7,155 bases of DNA from Deltaproteobacteria bacterium (GCA_013205415.1 JABMMY010000304.1:1-7155); one strand, 5' to 3'. Numbered from the stretch's first letter, positions 1 through 6,274 are shown. Notes: a model not told the origin generated them from the sequence alone. Program-made: numbers and translations.

Positions 1-702
1 GCTCTTAATAAATTAAAACTTAAAAATGAGGGTTCCAGAAACTTAGAATCGATAGCGTGGGTAACGCACCGTTTATCTCCTGGAGAAACTCTCTCTAAAG
101 AGGCGGGAGAAATCTTAGGAATCGAGCTTTCCAAAAAATTGCTGGGAACTTACTTTACCTCAATTGAACTAGATATAGAGCCCTTAACAAAGGCTGAAAG
201 CTGGTTGGAACCCTTTCTAAAGGGGATTAGAAAAAACCTTTCCTCTTCGTTTAAACTTCGGCTCGCCGTTCCCGTGCTTTCTCCAAAAACTGTTTCGGGC
301 CACTTTTGGTCACTCCAGGATGGAGCCCAGGCGATTAACTGGGTGGATGGGCTAGATGTGATGGTTTATGATTCCGGATTGAAAAGCCAAAAAGAATATT
401 CTGAACTTTTTAAGAATGTTTTTTTCTTCGTGATGGAACTCGTAAAGCAGTCACCAGAAAAAAATATTATTCTGGGGCTCCCTACCTATGATGACCGCAC
501 TCGACTTCATGATAAGGAGTATGAAAACCTAGAAACGGTCCTGACCACCTTAAAGCCCTTTACCCCCTTTCAATTAAAATATTATTGTTCTGGCCAAATA
601 AGATTTGCATACTATGCGGGCTGGACCCTATCTCAAAAAGATCGATCGCAGCACCAACAGCTAGAGGAATGGACAAATGAAATCTGTAAAAAATCTTTGT
701 AA
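1..702 (+). CDS. GH18-like TIM-barrel protein, 3' part (5' end outside window)
   Basis: The frame is open from base 1 to the stop at 700-702, giving 233 residues with no convincing start, so the gene begins left of the window. The TTG at 139 is an internal codon, not a supported start. The fragment shows the landmarks of family 18 glycoside hydrolases in the right order: a strand-4-like SIELDIEP (fragment residues 54-61), a strand-6-like MVYDSG (121-126) resembling the family MxYD motif, ILGLPTYDD (157-165) resembling the strand-7 GxPxYG region, and a Trp near the end in AGWTLS. Against the canonical DGxDxDxE motif, the last Asp (58) and the proposed catalytic Glu (60) are kept. The first Asp is Thr and the second is Glu. 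It could be a glycan hydrolase or an inactive glycan-binding relative. The 3' end overlaps the next gene by 26 nt. The fold assignment is inferred from motifs only. Confidence 0.6.
   Translation, partial: ALNKLKLKNEGSRNLESIAWVTHRLSPGETLSKEAGEILGIELSKKLLGTYFTSIELDIEPLTKAESWLEPFLKGIRKNLSSSFKLRLAVPVLSPKTVSGHFWSLQDGAQAINWVDGLDVMVYDSGLKSQKEYSELFKNVFFFVMELVKQSPEKNIILGLPTYDDRTRLHDKEYENLETVLTTLKPFTPFQLKYYCSGQIRFAYYAGWTLSQKDRSQHQQLEEWTNEICKKSL
663..668 (+). promoter_or_regulatory. Ribosome binding site for sppA inside the upstream gene
   Basis: AGAGGA lies 8 nt before the ATG at 677, within the last codons of the upstream GH18-like gene, whose stop is at 700-702. Ribosomes finishing the upstream gene pass over this site, which suggests coupled translation of the two products. 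An out-of-frame ATG at 669 is too close to the site to be preferred. Confidence 0.7.
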
Positions 703-3082
703 ACTTTTGGCATTCTTTTTTATCCCCTCCTGTTTTGCTGCGCCCTGGAATGGCGGAATTGAAGTAGGCACATCGGTAGCTCACAGTTATGGCTCTAGAA
801 ATCTTTTTAGTAATCCCGCAGCGATGGCCTTCGAAACAGAATTAAATGGAGGCGGTCTGCTCTCATCTTTTACCTATGCGTCGACCTTTGACAATAAAAG
901 TGAATTTTCCCTAAGTCACACCTACAGCTATTTTGGAGCTAGTTATGAAAGATTGTATCAAGGAGGTGAGAGCTACTCTCGCTATCAATTGGGATTAAGT
1001 TATTCTCTTTATTCCAACCTTTTTATCGGAACAAAATTTTCAACCACATCCTCTGAATTAAGCTCCCTTTCTGGAAATCGGTCTTGGGATAGTGGTATCC
1101 AATATCGTCCCTTTTATTTTTGGAGTTTAGGTCTCACCGCATCTCAATTAAACCAACCGTCAATTAATGCTCTAAAGACCCCCACAGTTTACACCTTAGC
1201 CACCGTGATTCGGCCAAGGGAATGGCTAACTCTTACGACCGATATTGAAACCGCCTCAAACCAGCTATTTACGAGCCCCACCTACCAAGGCACTCTCTGT
1301 GTGGAGCCTATTCTAGGATTAACTTTTTCCTCTGGATATCAAAGTGATCACCGTTTTCAGGTGGGGGTTCAATTAGATTTAGCCAGAGCCTCCATTTTTT
1401 CAGTCCTTCATGCTTCACCGAAAGAATCGGTACGAGCTAGCTCTCCGAAATATATTATTGGATTTCAAACTTCAATTAAACCGCTTCAGACTGTAGTAAA
1501 TCAACCCTCAGAACTGGTAATTACCCTAGATGAGTCTTTGAACGAAGAGGGCAAGGACAGTACCTTTCTTAGTAAAGAAAAACCCTCTCTGTTGGATATT
1601 TTAGAAAGTGTACATCGGGCAACGGAAAATTCCTGGGTCGAAAGAATTTCAATTAAACTCGAAAGCTTTCCCTTGGGATTGGGAGCCGCCGAAGAACTTG
1701 CTGAGGCACTTTTGAAGGCGAGAGATAAAGGGAAAAAAATAGAGGTATTTCTCACCTCGGCAAAAACTAAAGATTATTTAATCGCATCGGCTGCATCAAC
1801 CATTTATCTGGAGCCCAGTGGCGAAATTACACTTTTAGGACCTAGAATGGCTCACTATTTTGCCAAGGGTACCTTAGATAAAATTGGAGTTCAGGGTGAA
1901 TTCCTTGCTAAGGGTGACTACAAATCTGCACCAGAAACATTTACGCAAAGAGAAAGTTCCCTGAAAAGTAAAGAGGCCACTCTGCATGAGCTTAAAGAGA
2001 TGGAAAAGGCTTTGCATCACATTTTTGAACGCACACGAAAAATTTCTACTGAGCAAATGACTGCATGGTTGAACCACGCAGTTTTTAGTTCGGAGGATGC
2101 CTTAAAGCAGAAGCTCATTGATAAGGTGGGAAGCTATTCTGAAGTAAACAACATGGCATCTTCTACAGGAACCTTTTATCCCTCGACACACTATGCTCAA
2201 AAAACACTAGCCCTTCGCCACCGTATTTCCGTGATTACTGCCAACGGAAATATTTTACAAAAAAAAACTCGGCTACTGTCGATGACTGGCCAGTCACAAA
2301 TAACCCCAGACGCCTTAGCACCTTTATTTCAAAGGGCTATTAATGATCCCCGAACCCAAGCGATTGTGTTCAGAGTTTCTAGCTCAGGAGGAGAGGTGCT
2401 AGCGAGCGAACAGATTGCAACTCTTGTGTCTAAGGCTAGAGCCAAGAAGCCTGTGATTGTTTCTATGGGAGACATGGCGGCGAGTGGCGGGTATTTAATC
2501 TCTGCACCGGCAAATTCAATATTTGCAGATAGATTAACCTTCACGGGATCGATTGGGGTCTTTTTGGGAAAATTTAATTTAGCCGGGCTCTATGAAAAAC
2601 TAGATTTAAGAAAAGAGGTGGTGGGTCTAGGCCCCTATTCGGCTCTCGATTCTGAGGCCAAGGCCTGGACGAAAGTAGAAAGAGGCCTCATGGCTCGTCG
2701 ACTTAATCGGTATTATGATGGTTTTGTAGATTTTGTAGGTAAGCAAAGAAATATTTCTAAAGAGTTAGCAGAAAAGGCAGCTCAAGGTCGAGTGTGGATG
2801 GGCGAAGAATCGGTAGGATTAAAATTAGTAGATAAAACGGGGGGAATTTTAGATGCTATTGCAGCGGCTAAATTGCAAACTGGATTAAAAACTGAATTCG
2901 ATATTTATCCTATACGAGAATCGGTGGGCATTTTTGAAGCTATTTCAGAAGAAACTATGCCTGGGGTTTCTTTAGATTTAAATATGCTAGGGTTATTTTT
3001 TGATAAGAGCATTCAGAAACAGATGGCTCAAATAGCTTGGATCTCACAAAATTCGTTTCTTTATTTTGCCCCAGATTTATAA
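677..3082 (+). CDS. sppA: SppA-type S49 peptidase with N-terminal outer-membrane-barrel-like domain
   Basis: This 801-residue protein is a Ser/Lys peptidase of the 67K SppA type (MEROPS S49), which in E. coli degrades leftover signal peptides on the periplasmic side of the inner membrane. A signal peptide covers residues 1-21 (likely cut after CFA). Residues 22 to about 275 are rich in alternating aromatic/polar strands and include NPAAMAFE near the start, like FadL/OmpP1-type barrels. Two S49 repeats follow (about 306-495 and 515-745). Lys416 in GDYKSAPETF matches the E. coli general base Lys209. Ser603 in DMAASGGY matches nucleophile Ser409, and TFTGSIGVF (621-629) is also typical. E. coli SppA has about 618 residues and an N-terminal membrane anchor, so the extra domain accounts for the added length. 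A roughly 50-residue tail follows the second repeat. The ATG start is supported by AGAGGA at 663-668 and an immediate signal peptide. Catalytic assignment is firm; barrel identity is inferred. Confidence 0.95.
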   Translation: MKSVKNLCKLLAFFFIPSCFAAPWNGGIEVGTSVAHSYGSRNLFSNPAAMAFETELNGGGLLSSFTYASTFDNKSEFSLSHTYSYFGASYERLYQGGESYSRYQLGLSYSLYSNLFIGTKFSTTSSELSSLSGNRSWDSGIQYRPFYFWSLGLTASQLNQPSINALKTPTVYTLATVIRPREWLTLTTDIETASNQLFTSPTYQGTLCVEPILGLTFSSGYQSDHRFQVGVQLDLARASIFSVLHASPKESVRASSPKYIIGFQTSIKPLQTVVNQPSELVITLDESLNEEGKDSTFLSKEKPSLLDILESVHRATENSWVERISIKLESFPLGLGAAEELAEALLKARDKGKKIEVFLTSAKTKDYLIASAASTIYLEPSGEITLLGPRMAHYFAKGTLDKIGVQGEFLAKGDYKSAPETFTQRESSLKSKEATLHELKEMEKALHHIFERTRKISTEQMTAWLNHAVFSSEDALKQKLIDKVGSYSEVNNMASSTGTFYPSTHYAQKTLALRHRISVITANGNILQKKTRLLSMTGQSQITPDALAPLFQRAINDPRTQAIVFRVSSSGGEVLASEQIATLVSKARAKKPVIVSMGDMAASGGYLISAPANSIFADRLTFTGSIGVFLGKFNLAGLYEKLDLRKEVVGLGPYSALDSEAKAWTKVERGLMARRLNRYYDGFVDFVGKQRNISKELAEKAAQGRVWMGEESVGLKLVDKTGGILDAIAAAKLQTGLKTEFDIYPIRESVGIFEAISEETMPGVSLDLNMLGLFFDKSIQKQMAQIAWISQNSFLYFAPDL

Positions 3083-3088
3083 AAATTT

Positions 3089-3583
3089 TCAAGGTGCTGC
3101 TGTTACGGCAAAGTAAATTGGACTAGTGGGACCGAAGTTATGCTCATACGTGGAAGGATTCGTAGCCCCAGTGGTAATGGGTCTTAGCAATGGAAAATCC
3201 ATCGTGGTATTTGATGGGATACTTGCTGTGTGGTTAAACGGATTTCCAGGAGTATGAATTTGGTGAGGCTGTCCATCATTATTTACAATACGCAACACCT
3301 GTCCGACGACTCCCCTGATAGGATTGGATAGCGAGCCCCAGGGGGCACTCCCCTGCCCATTTACAATGGTGTAGGTTACCAAATTATTGGGAGCGACTAC
3401 TGGTGGATTACTAGGGGAATTGCTAGGGGGATTGTTAGTGGGATTGTTAGTGGGATTGTTAGTGGAATTGATATCATGATTATGAGAATCATCATTATGA
3501 GCATCTGGTATAGGTTGAAATTTAACCAGACCACATCCCACCAAAACTAAAAGAGACAAAAAATAGATGGCTACTAGCTTCAT
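3089..3583 (-). CDS. Lipoprotein with cupredoxin-like C-terminal domain
   Basis: The protein has 164 residues from the chosen start at 3583. Residues 1-17 form a lipoprotein signal peptide with lipobox L-V-G-C, so Cys17 should be lipidated and the mature protein anchored to a membrane, probably the outer one since +2 is Gly and not Asp. A His/Asp-rich stretch follows (residues 28-37, AHNDDSHNHD), then a Pro/Asn/Thr/Ser linker (about 40-63) made of NPTN repeats. Residues 68-164 look like a small beta domain: GQVLRIVNNDG leading into PHQIH, with further His at 118 and 148. This resembles the plastocyanin/azurin pattern, but no Cys is present in the domain, so a classical blue copper site is not possible. 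The start at 3583 has GAGGG 7 nt upstream; an in-frame ATG at 3643 would add 20 residues before the signal peptide. It converges on sppA with a 6-nt gap. Cupredoxin fold and metal binding are inferences. Confidence 0.85.
   Translation of the reverse strand: MKLVAIYFLSLLVLVGCGLVKFQPIPDAHNDDSHNHDINSTNNPTNNPTNNPPSNSPSNPPVVAPNNLVTYTIVNGQGSAPWGSLSNPIRGVVGQVLRIVNNDGQPHQIHTPGNPFNHTASIPSNTTMDFPLLRPITTGATNPSTYEHNFGPTSPIYFAVTAAP
3428..3463. repeat. 12-bp tandem repeat in the lipoprotein linker
   Basis: Three perfect copies of GGGATTGTTAGT stand end to end, with a degenerate copy (GGGAATTGCTAG) just before them and a decayed one (GGAATTGATATC) just after. On the minus strand each unit encodes Thr-Asn-Asn-Pro. 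Because the unit is a multiple of three, copy-number change would lengthen or shorten the linker without shifting the frame. Confidence 0.9.
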
Positions 3584-3882
3584 TGTTAATCCCTCACGAT
3601 TAAATAAGATGAAATGCAAAAAATGGGCACAAGAAGAGTTCATTAAAGCAGCTCCCTTTTAAGTGACTAGTAAGATTAATGAAAACAAAAATAGTAGATT
3701 GTATTTAGGCGATTGATGAATTAACAAACGGTTGTCTAACTTTTTAGCAATTCCTCTTTTTAATTCGGGACAATCGGAAAAAGCAGCAATAAATCATGGG
3801 TCTATAAGCAAACTGTAACCCCGTATAAAAAAGATGCAATATTGTATAGAGATTATCTAGGAGAGGCGGAGGGAACCCGATC
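3584..3882. other. 299-base intergenic region with no recognisable gene
   Basis: This gap separates the lipoprotein gene from the upstream membrane-protein gene, both on the minus strand. It holds the lipoprotein leader with two alternative Shine-Dalgarno/ATG pairs (near 3583 and 3643). I found no convincing -35/-10 pair, intrinsic terminator or RNA gene in it. A short plus-strand open frame starting at 3842 is a shadow of the neighbouring gene. Confidence 0.6.
3591..3596 (-). promoter_or_regulatory. Ribosome binding site deciding the lipoprotein start
   Basis: TGAGGG on the minus strand sits 7 nt upstream of the ATG at 3583. This start leaves a compact 17-residue lipoprotein signal. A competing site, AAGGGAG at 3652-3658, lies 8 nt before the in-frame ATG at 3643, so initiation there cannot be excluded. 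Confidence 0.6.
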
Positions 3883-4308
3883 CTATTTTTGGGGGACCTG
3901 GGCCAAGGATCCATCTCTTGGGAGATGCAATAGGGATACGGTAGAGAAAAGTTCCGTCATCGCGACCTCTTGGGCAAAGGGGTCATCTTTAAAAAACTGC
4001 TCTGGAAAAACCAAACCCAGCCCCTCCTGAATAGTTATTTTTTCAAATTGGTTTGAGTGCGCTAATAAAATGGGAAGGGTCTCATTTTTTATGGCTTCAT
4101 TAATTTTAAAAATCATTGTAGTAAACTCTTTGTGTTTCTCTATTCGGCTCATCGTACTATATATAATCTCCTTTTCCTCAATTCCTACCACCTCAAATAT
4201 CGGGGCTGCATTAAAAATAGAATTGGAAAATGAAAATCGGTATTGAAGCATATAAAAACTCATGATTCCAAATATGCCGGCTACCATCCATCGATAATAT
4301 TTCAACAC
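3883..4308 (-). CDS. Small membrane-anchored protein of unknown function
   Basis: The product has 141 residues and I do not recognise its family. Residues 7-22 form one hydrophobic segment preceded by Lys3 and Arg6 and followed by Arg24. That fits a single signal-anchor helix with the rest outside the cytoplasm, since no good signal-peptidase site follows. The remaining ~115 residues are soluble-looking, with a charged helix-like region (about 45-75), a hydrophobic GLGLVFPEQFF segment and no cysteines or obvious catalytic motif. The start is GTG at 4308, supported by AGGAG at 4320-4324 with an 11-nt spacer, which is slightly long. The nearby TTG at 4305 would be even farther away. The gene precedes the lipoprotein gene on the same strand but 299 nt apart, so a shared operon is doubtful. 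Confidence 0.7.
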   Translation of the reverse strand: MLKYYRWMVAGIFGIMSFYMLQYRFSFSNSIFNAAPIFEVVGIEEKEIIYSTMSRIEKHKEFTTMIFKINEAIKNETLPILLAHSNQFEKITIQEGLGLVFPEQFFKDDPFAQEVAMTELFSTVSLLHLPRDGSLAQVPQK

Positions 4309-4567
4309 TTTGTTTAAAACTCCTATTTAAATTGCCTTTGGATTTTTTTTATAATTGTTAAGTCAAATCTATTACTTTACTCAAAAGCAAAAGCTGTGCC
4401 TTAGGTCACCCCTAGTTCCGATCACACTTCACGGCCCTAAAAAGCCTTTTTTGGGAGGACGAATGGTACTTTGATGTACAAACGCACGCTCCCAGAATAC
4501 AAAGAGATAAGAGAAAAGTTGCTTTGAGTGAATAGCTCTGTTATTTCGATGGAATTACAGTTCATGT

Positions 4568-4643
4568 GGGCCGGTAGCTCAGCTGGGAGAGCATCAGGCT
4601 GGCAGTCTGAGGGTCGAGGGTTCGATCCCCTTCCGGTCCACCA
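4568..4643 (+). tRNA. tRNA-Ala (anticodon GGC)
   Basis: A full cloverleaf of 76 nt can be folded by eye. The acceptor stem pairs GGGCCGG with CCGGTCC and includes the G3:U70 wobble pair that marks alanine tRNAs. The D stem pairs GCTC with GAGC. The anticodon stem TCAGG/TCTGA encloses the loop CTGGCAG with anticodon GGC. The T arm is GAGGG-TTCGATC-CCCTT. Discriminator A73 is at 4640 and the CCA end is encoded at 4641-4643. It reads GCC (and GCU by wobble). The tRNA stands alone with no neighbouring RNA gene. Confidence 0.97.
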
Positions 4644-4698
4644 TATACCCAAACCTCTAAGCCATTTGATTATCCTGTTCTAGTTATGACCTTTTTTC

Positions 4699-4704
4699 TA
4701 TAAA
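4699..4704 (+). promoter_or_regulatory. Possible -10 element upstream of the glycosyltransferase
   Basis: TATAAA lies about 90 nt before the glycosyltransferase start, in the gap after the tRNA. No good -35 sits at the expected distance, so this could be a weak or activator-dependent promoter or chance. I see no intrinsic terminator between the tRNA and the gene, so read-through from the tRNA transcript is also possible. Confidence 0.25.
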
Positions 4705-4783
4705 ATGGAATTAGACCCGATCGAAGAGAGGTCAAACCCTATATTTCCCTTTTTCTAAGCCCCAAAATAGAGGGTGTTTACCA

Positions 4784-4789
4784 AAGGAG
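4784..4789 (+). promoter_or_regulatory. Ribosome binding site fixing the glycosyltransferase start
   Basis: AAGGAG ends 5 nt before the GTG at 4795. An earlier in-frame GTG at 4774 lies upstream of this site and has no comparable sequence before it, so 4795 is the better start. Confidence 0.85.
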
Positions 4790-4794
4790 TTTTC

Positions 4795-5529
4795 GTGCGC
4801 GCGCAAAACCTACCGCTAGTCAGCGTTTTATATATTACTTTCAACCGAGTTGATCTTTTAGAAAAATGTCTAAATTCTTTTTTGTCCAATTGTTCCTATC
4901 CCAATCTGGAATTGGTGGTAACCGATGATTGCAGCGATTCTGAAATACAAAAAAAGATTAGGGCATTACCCTTTGACAAATTTGTGTTTTCAGAAAAAAG
5001 AACCGGTTTAGGTGCTAATACTAATCGAGGTATTAATGCCTGCACAGGAAACTATATTCTCCAAATACAGGATGATTTTCTCTGTATAGCCTCTGGTGGA
5101 TTTCTAGAGCAGTCGGTGCTGGCTCTAGAGGCCTTTTCTGAATTAGGTTTTTTAATTCTGAGTCAGCGAATCGATGAACTTCCCATTTTGAAAACAGAAT
5201 GGGTTAACGGTTCAACTTTAGTTTTCCATAAAAATATTTCTAAAAGTAGACATTGGATTTATTCAGACTGGCCTCACCTAAAAAAGCGATCCTTATGTGC
5301 CACCATTGGGAGATATCAAGAGAGTAAAAACGTGTCACATTCCGAAATTAACATGCGAGATCGTTTTAACTCACAAAATAGATTCTACGGTGCCACGATT
5401 AAAGATTTGTGCCCATTCGAGCATATCGGTGCAGATCGCAGCTTTAGAGTTCCAACATTAAGAACTAGACTGGGCGCTCTTCGTAGAAAACTTCAAAAAT
5501 GTTTATTGGATTTTGTAGTACGGCGATAG
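4795..5529 (+). CDS. Family 2 glycosyltransferase (GT-A fold)
   Basis: The 244-residue protein is predicted to move a sugar from a nucleotide-sugar donor to an acceptor, most likely for a surface polysaccharide or glycoconjugate at the cytoplasmic face of the inner membrane. The N-terminal half is typical GT2: LVSVLYITFNR opens the first strand (residues 8-18), TDDCSD (43-48) is the nucleotide-binding Asp pair, GLGANTNRGI (71-80) is the usual conserved loop, and IQDDF (91-95) is the DxD-like metal/nucleotide site. The C-terminal half is shorter and less typical, ending in a basic tail (LRRKLQKCLLDFVVRR) that could contact the membrane surface. There are no transmembrane segments. The GTG start is set by AAGGAG at 4784. 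The gene is alone on its strand and ends 31 nt from the convergent methyltransferase gene. Donor and acceptor cannot be told from the sequence. Confidence 0.9.
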   Translation: MRAQNLPLVSVLYITFNRVDLLEKCLNSFLSNCSYPNLELVVTDDCSDSEIQKKIRALPFDKFVFSEKRTGLGANTNRGINACTGNYILQIQDDFLCIASGGFLEQSVLALEAFSELGFLILSQRIDELPILKTEWVNGSTLVFHKNISKSRHWIYSDWPHLKKRSLCATIGRYQESKNVSHSEINMRDRFNSQNRFYGATIKDLCPFEHIGADRSFRVPTLRTRLGALRRKLQKCLLDFVVRR

Positions 5530-5560
5530 ACCGCTTTTGTAACTTAAAGCAGATAGAATT

Positions 5561-6196
5561 TTAACGACTCAGCCAAAGGGTTCTTGGGCCATAAAAGGTA
5601 CAGGATGAAAACCCAAATTTTGAAACGATCCATTGGAACGTTAACTCAGAATAAAAACAAACGTGTGTAGGATCATTTTTGTAGTACCAGGACTCAAAAC
5701 TATCTGTAGGGTTGTAGAGCAGGGTCATAATGCCAAGAGCTCCTTCGGGATCCAAAAGATGGCTTAACTTTAGAAGTTCTCTACCGGGATCATAAAAATG
5801 TTCGACCACCTCTACGGCTAAAATAAATCGATATTTTTTTTCCAGAACACCTATGTCCGGTTTGAAAAAGGGGTCGTAATGTAAAATAGAGTAACCCTGC
5901 TGTGTCAAAAGATGTGATACGACAGGAGCGGCTCCGCACCCGTAATCCAATCCGATAGAATCACTAGAACACCTATCCAATACCACCTTATATAACGGGC
6001 TTACAAATTTTTGGTATTCAAGATCATTAATGTCATTTTTATGAAGGAGATAACGAGAGTGCTCCTCTTTACTGGTTAATCTAAATCGTGGATGAAGAAA
6101 GCGAAGATCACAGGTCTGGCAATGAAGGTATTGATATTGGTTTCTAGGTTCAATAAAAAAGAGGGTGGCCGGGCCCTCACACAGAATGCAGTTCAT
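5561..6196 (-). CDS. Zinc-ribbon plus class I SAM-dependent methyltransferase
   Basis: This 211-residue protein begins with two Cys pairs, C3-x2-C6 and C26-x2-C29, a likely zinc ribbon often found before methyltransferases of this kind. The Rossmann part follows: motif I LDYGCG (83-88), an Asp after strand 2 in HYDPF (Asp108), and VEVVEHFYDP (128-137), the post-strand-4 region common in Methyltransf_11/23-type enzymes. Near the C terminus NDPTHVCFYS (164-173) is a signature seen in relatives from surface-polysaccharide and small-molecule loci. It probably methylates a sugar or other small acceptor in the cytoplasm; the substrate is unknown. I chose the ATG at 6196 because GGGA precedes it by 6 nt. 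The ATG at 6208, four codons earlier, has a weaker leader but remains possible. The gene begins shortly after a terminator for the upstream gene, and its own promoter is not obvious. Confidence 0.9.
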   Translation of the reverse strand: MNCILCEGPATLFFIEPRNQYQYLHCQTCDLRFLHPRFRLTSKEEHSRYLLHKNDINDLEYQKFVSPLYKVVLDRCSSDSIGLDYGCGAAPVVSHLLTQQGYSILHYDPFFKPDIGVLEKKYRFILAVEVVEHFYDPGRELLKLSHLLDPEGALGIMTLLYNPTDSFESWYYKNDPTHVCFYSELTFQWIVSKFGFSSCTFYGPRTLWLSR

Positions 6197-6233
6197 TTCT
6201 AATCCCATGCTTTAAATCACAAAACCAACTATT

Positions 6234-6274
6234 AAAAAAACCTAGCTTTGCACCCTAAGATGCAAAGCTAGGTT
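6234..6274 (-). terminator. Strong intrinsic terminator of the secreted-protein gene
   Basis: CCTAGCTTTGCA (6241-6252) and its exact complement TGCAAAGCTAGG (6261-6272) form a 12-bp perfect stem, extended by two A:T pairs, around the 8-nt loop 6253-6260. Read on the minus strand it is followed by seven T residues (6240-6234). It lies 29 nt past the stop codon of the 6303-6995 gene. On the plus strand there is no T run, so it acts in one direction. Confidence 0.93.

Noticed and set aside
677..735. Lipoprotein reading of the SppA signal peptide (Cys19 in IPSC)
   Set aside because: Pro and Ser before the Cys make a poor lipobox, and an ordinary signal-peptidase site follows at once.
560..784. 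Minus-strand open frame spanning the GH18-like/sppA junction
   Set aside because: It is antisense to two well-supported frames and has no features of its own.
1501..2544. Three minus-strand open frames within sppA (1501-1755, 1874-2077, 2329-2544)
   Set aside because: All are shadows of the sppA coding sequence, whose motifs are unmistakable.
3842..4030. Plus-strand open frame of 62 codons
   Set aside because: It overlaps the better supported minus-strand membrane-protein gene, starts with TTG without a ribosome binding site, and has no protein-like pattern.
4348..4366. TTGACT and TATAAA on the minus strand upstream of the small membrane-protein gene
   Set aside because: They are only 7 nt apart, so they cannot be one sigma-70 promoter, and neither has a good partner at the normal distance.
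4435..4455. A/T-rich hairpin CCC-T-AAAAA / TTTTTT-GGG
   Set aside because: It has a mismatch, a short GC clamp and no following T run in either direction, so it is not a convincing terminator.
4437..4652. Minus-strand open frame of 71 codons
   Set aside because: It is antisense to tRNA-Ala. Its N-terminal part (WWTGRGSNPRPSDCQP) is the well-known false peptide produced by translating the reverse of a tRNA.
4774..4794. Earlier GTG start for the glycosyltransferase
   Set aside because: The strong AAGGAG lies downstream of it and directly before the GTG at 4795.
5533..5550. Hairpin between the convergent glycosyltransferase and methyltransferase genes
   Set aside because: Only five base pairs (GCTTT/AAAGC) with an 8-nt loop and no adjacent T run, so too weak to call a terminator.
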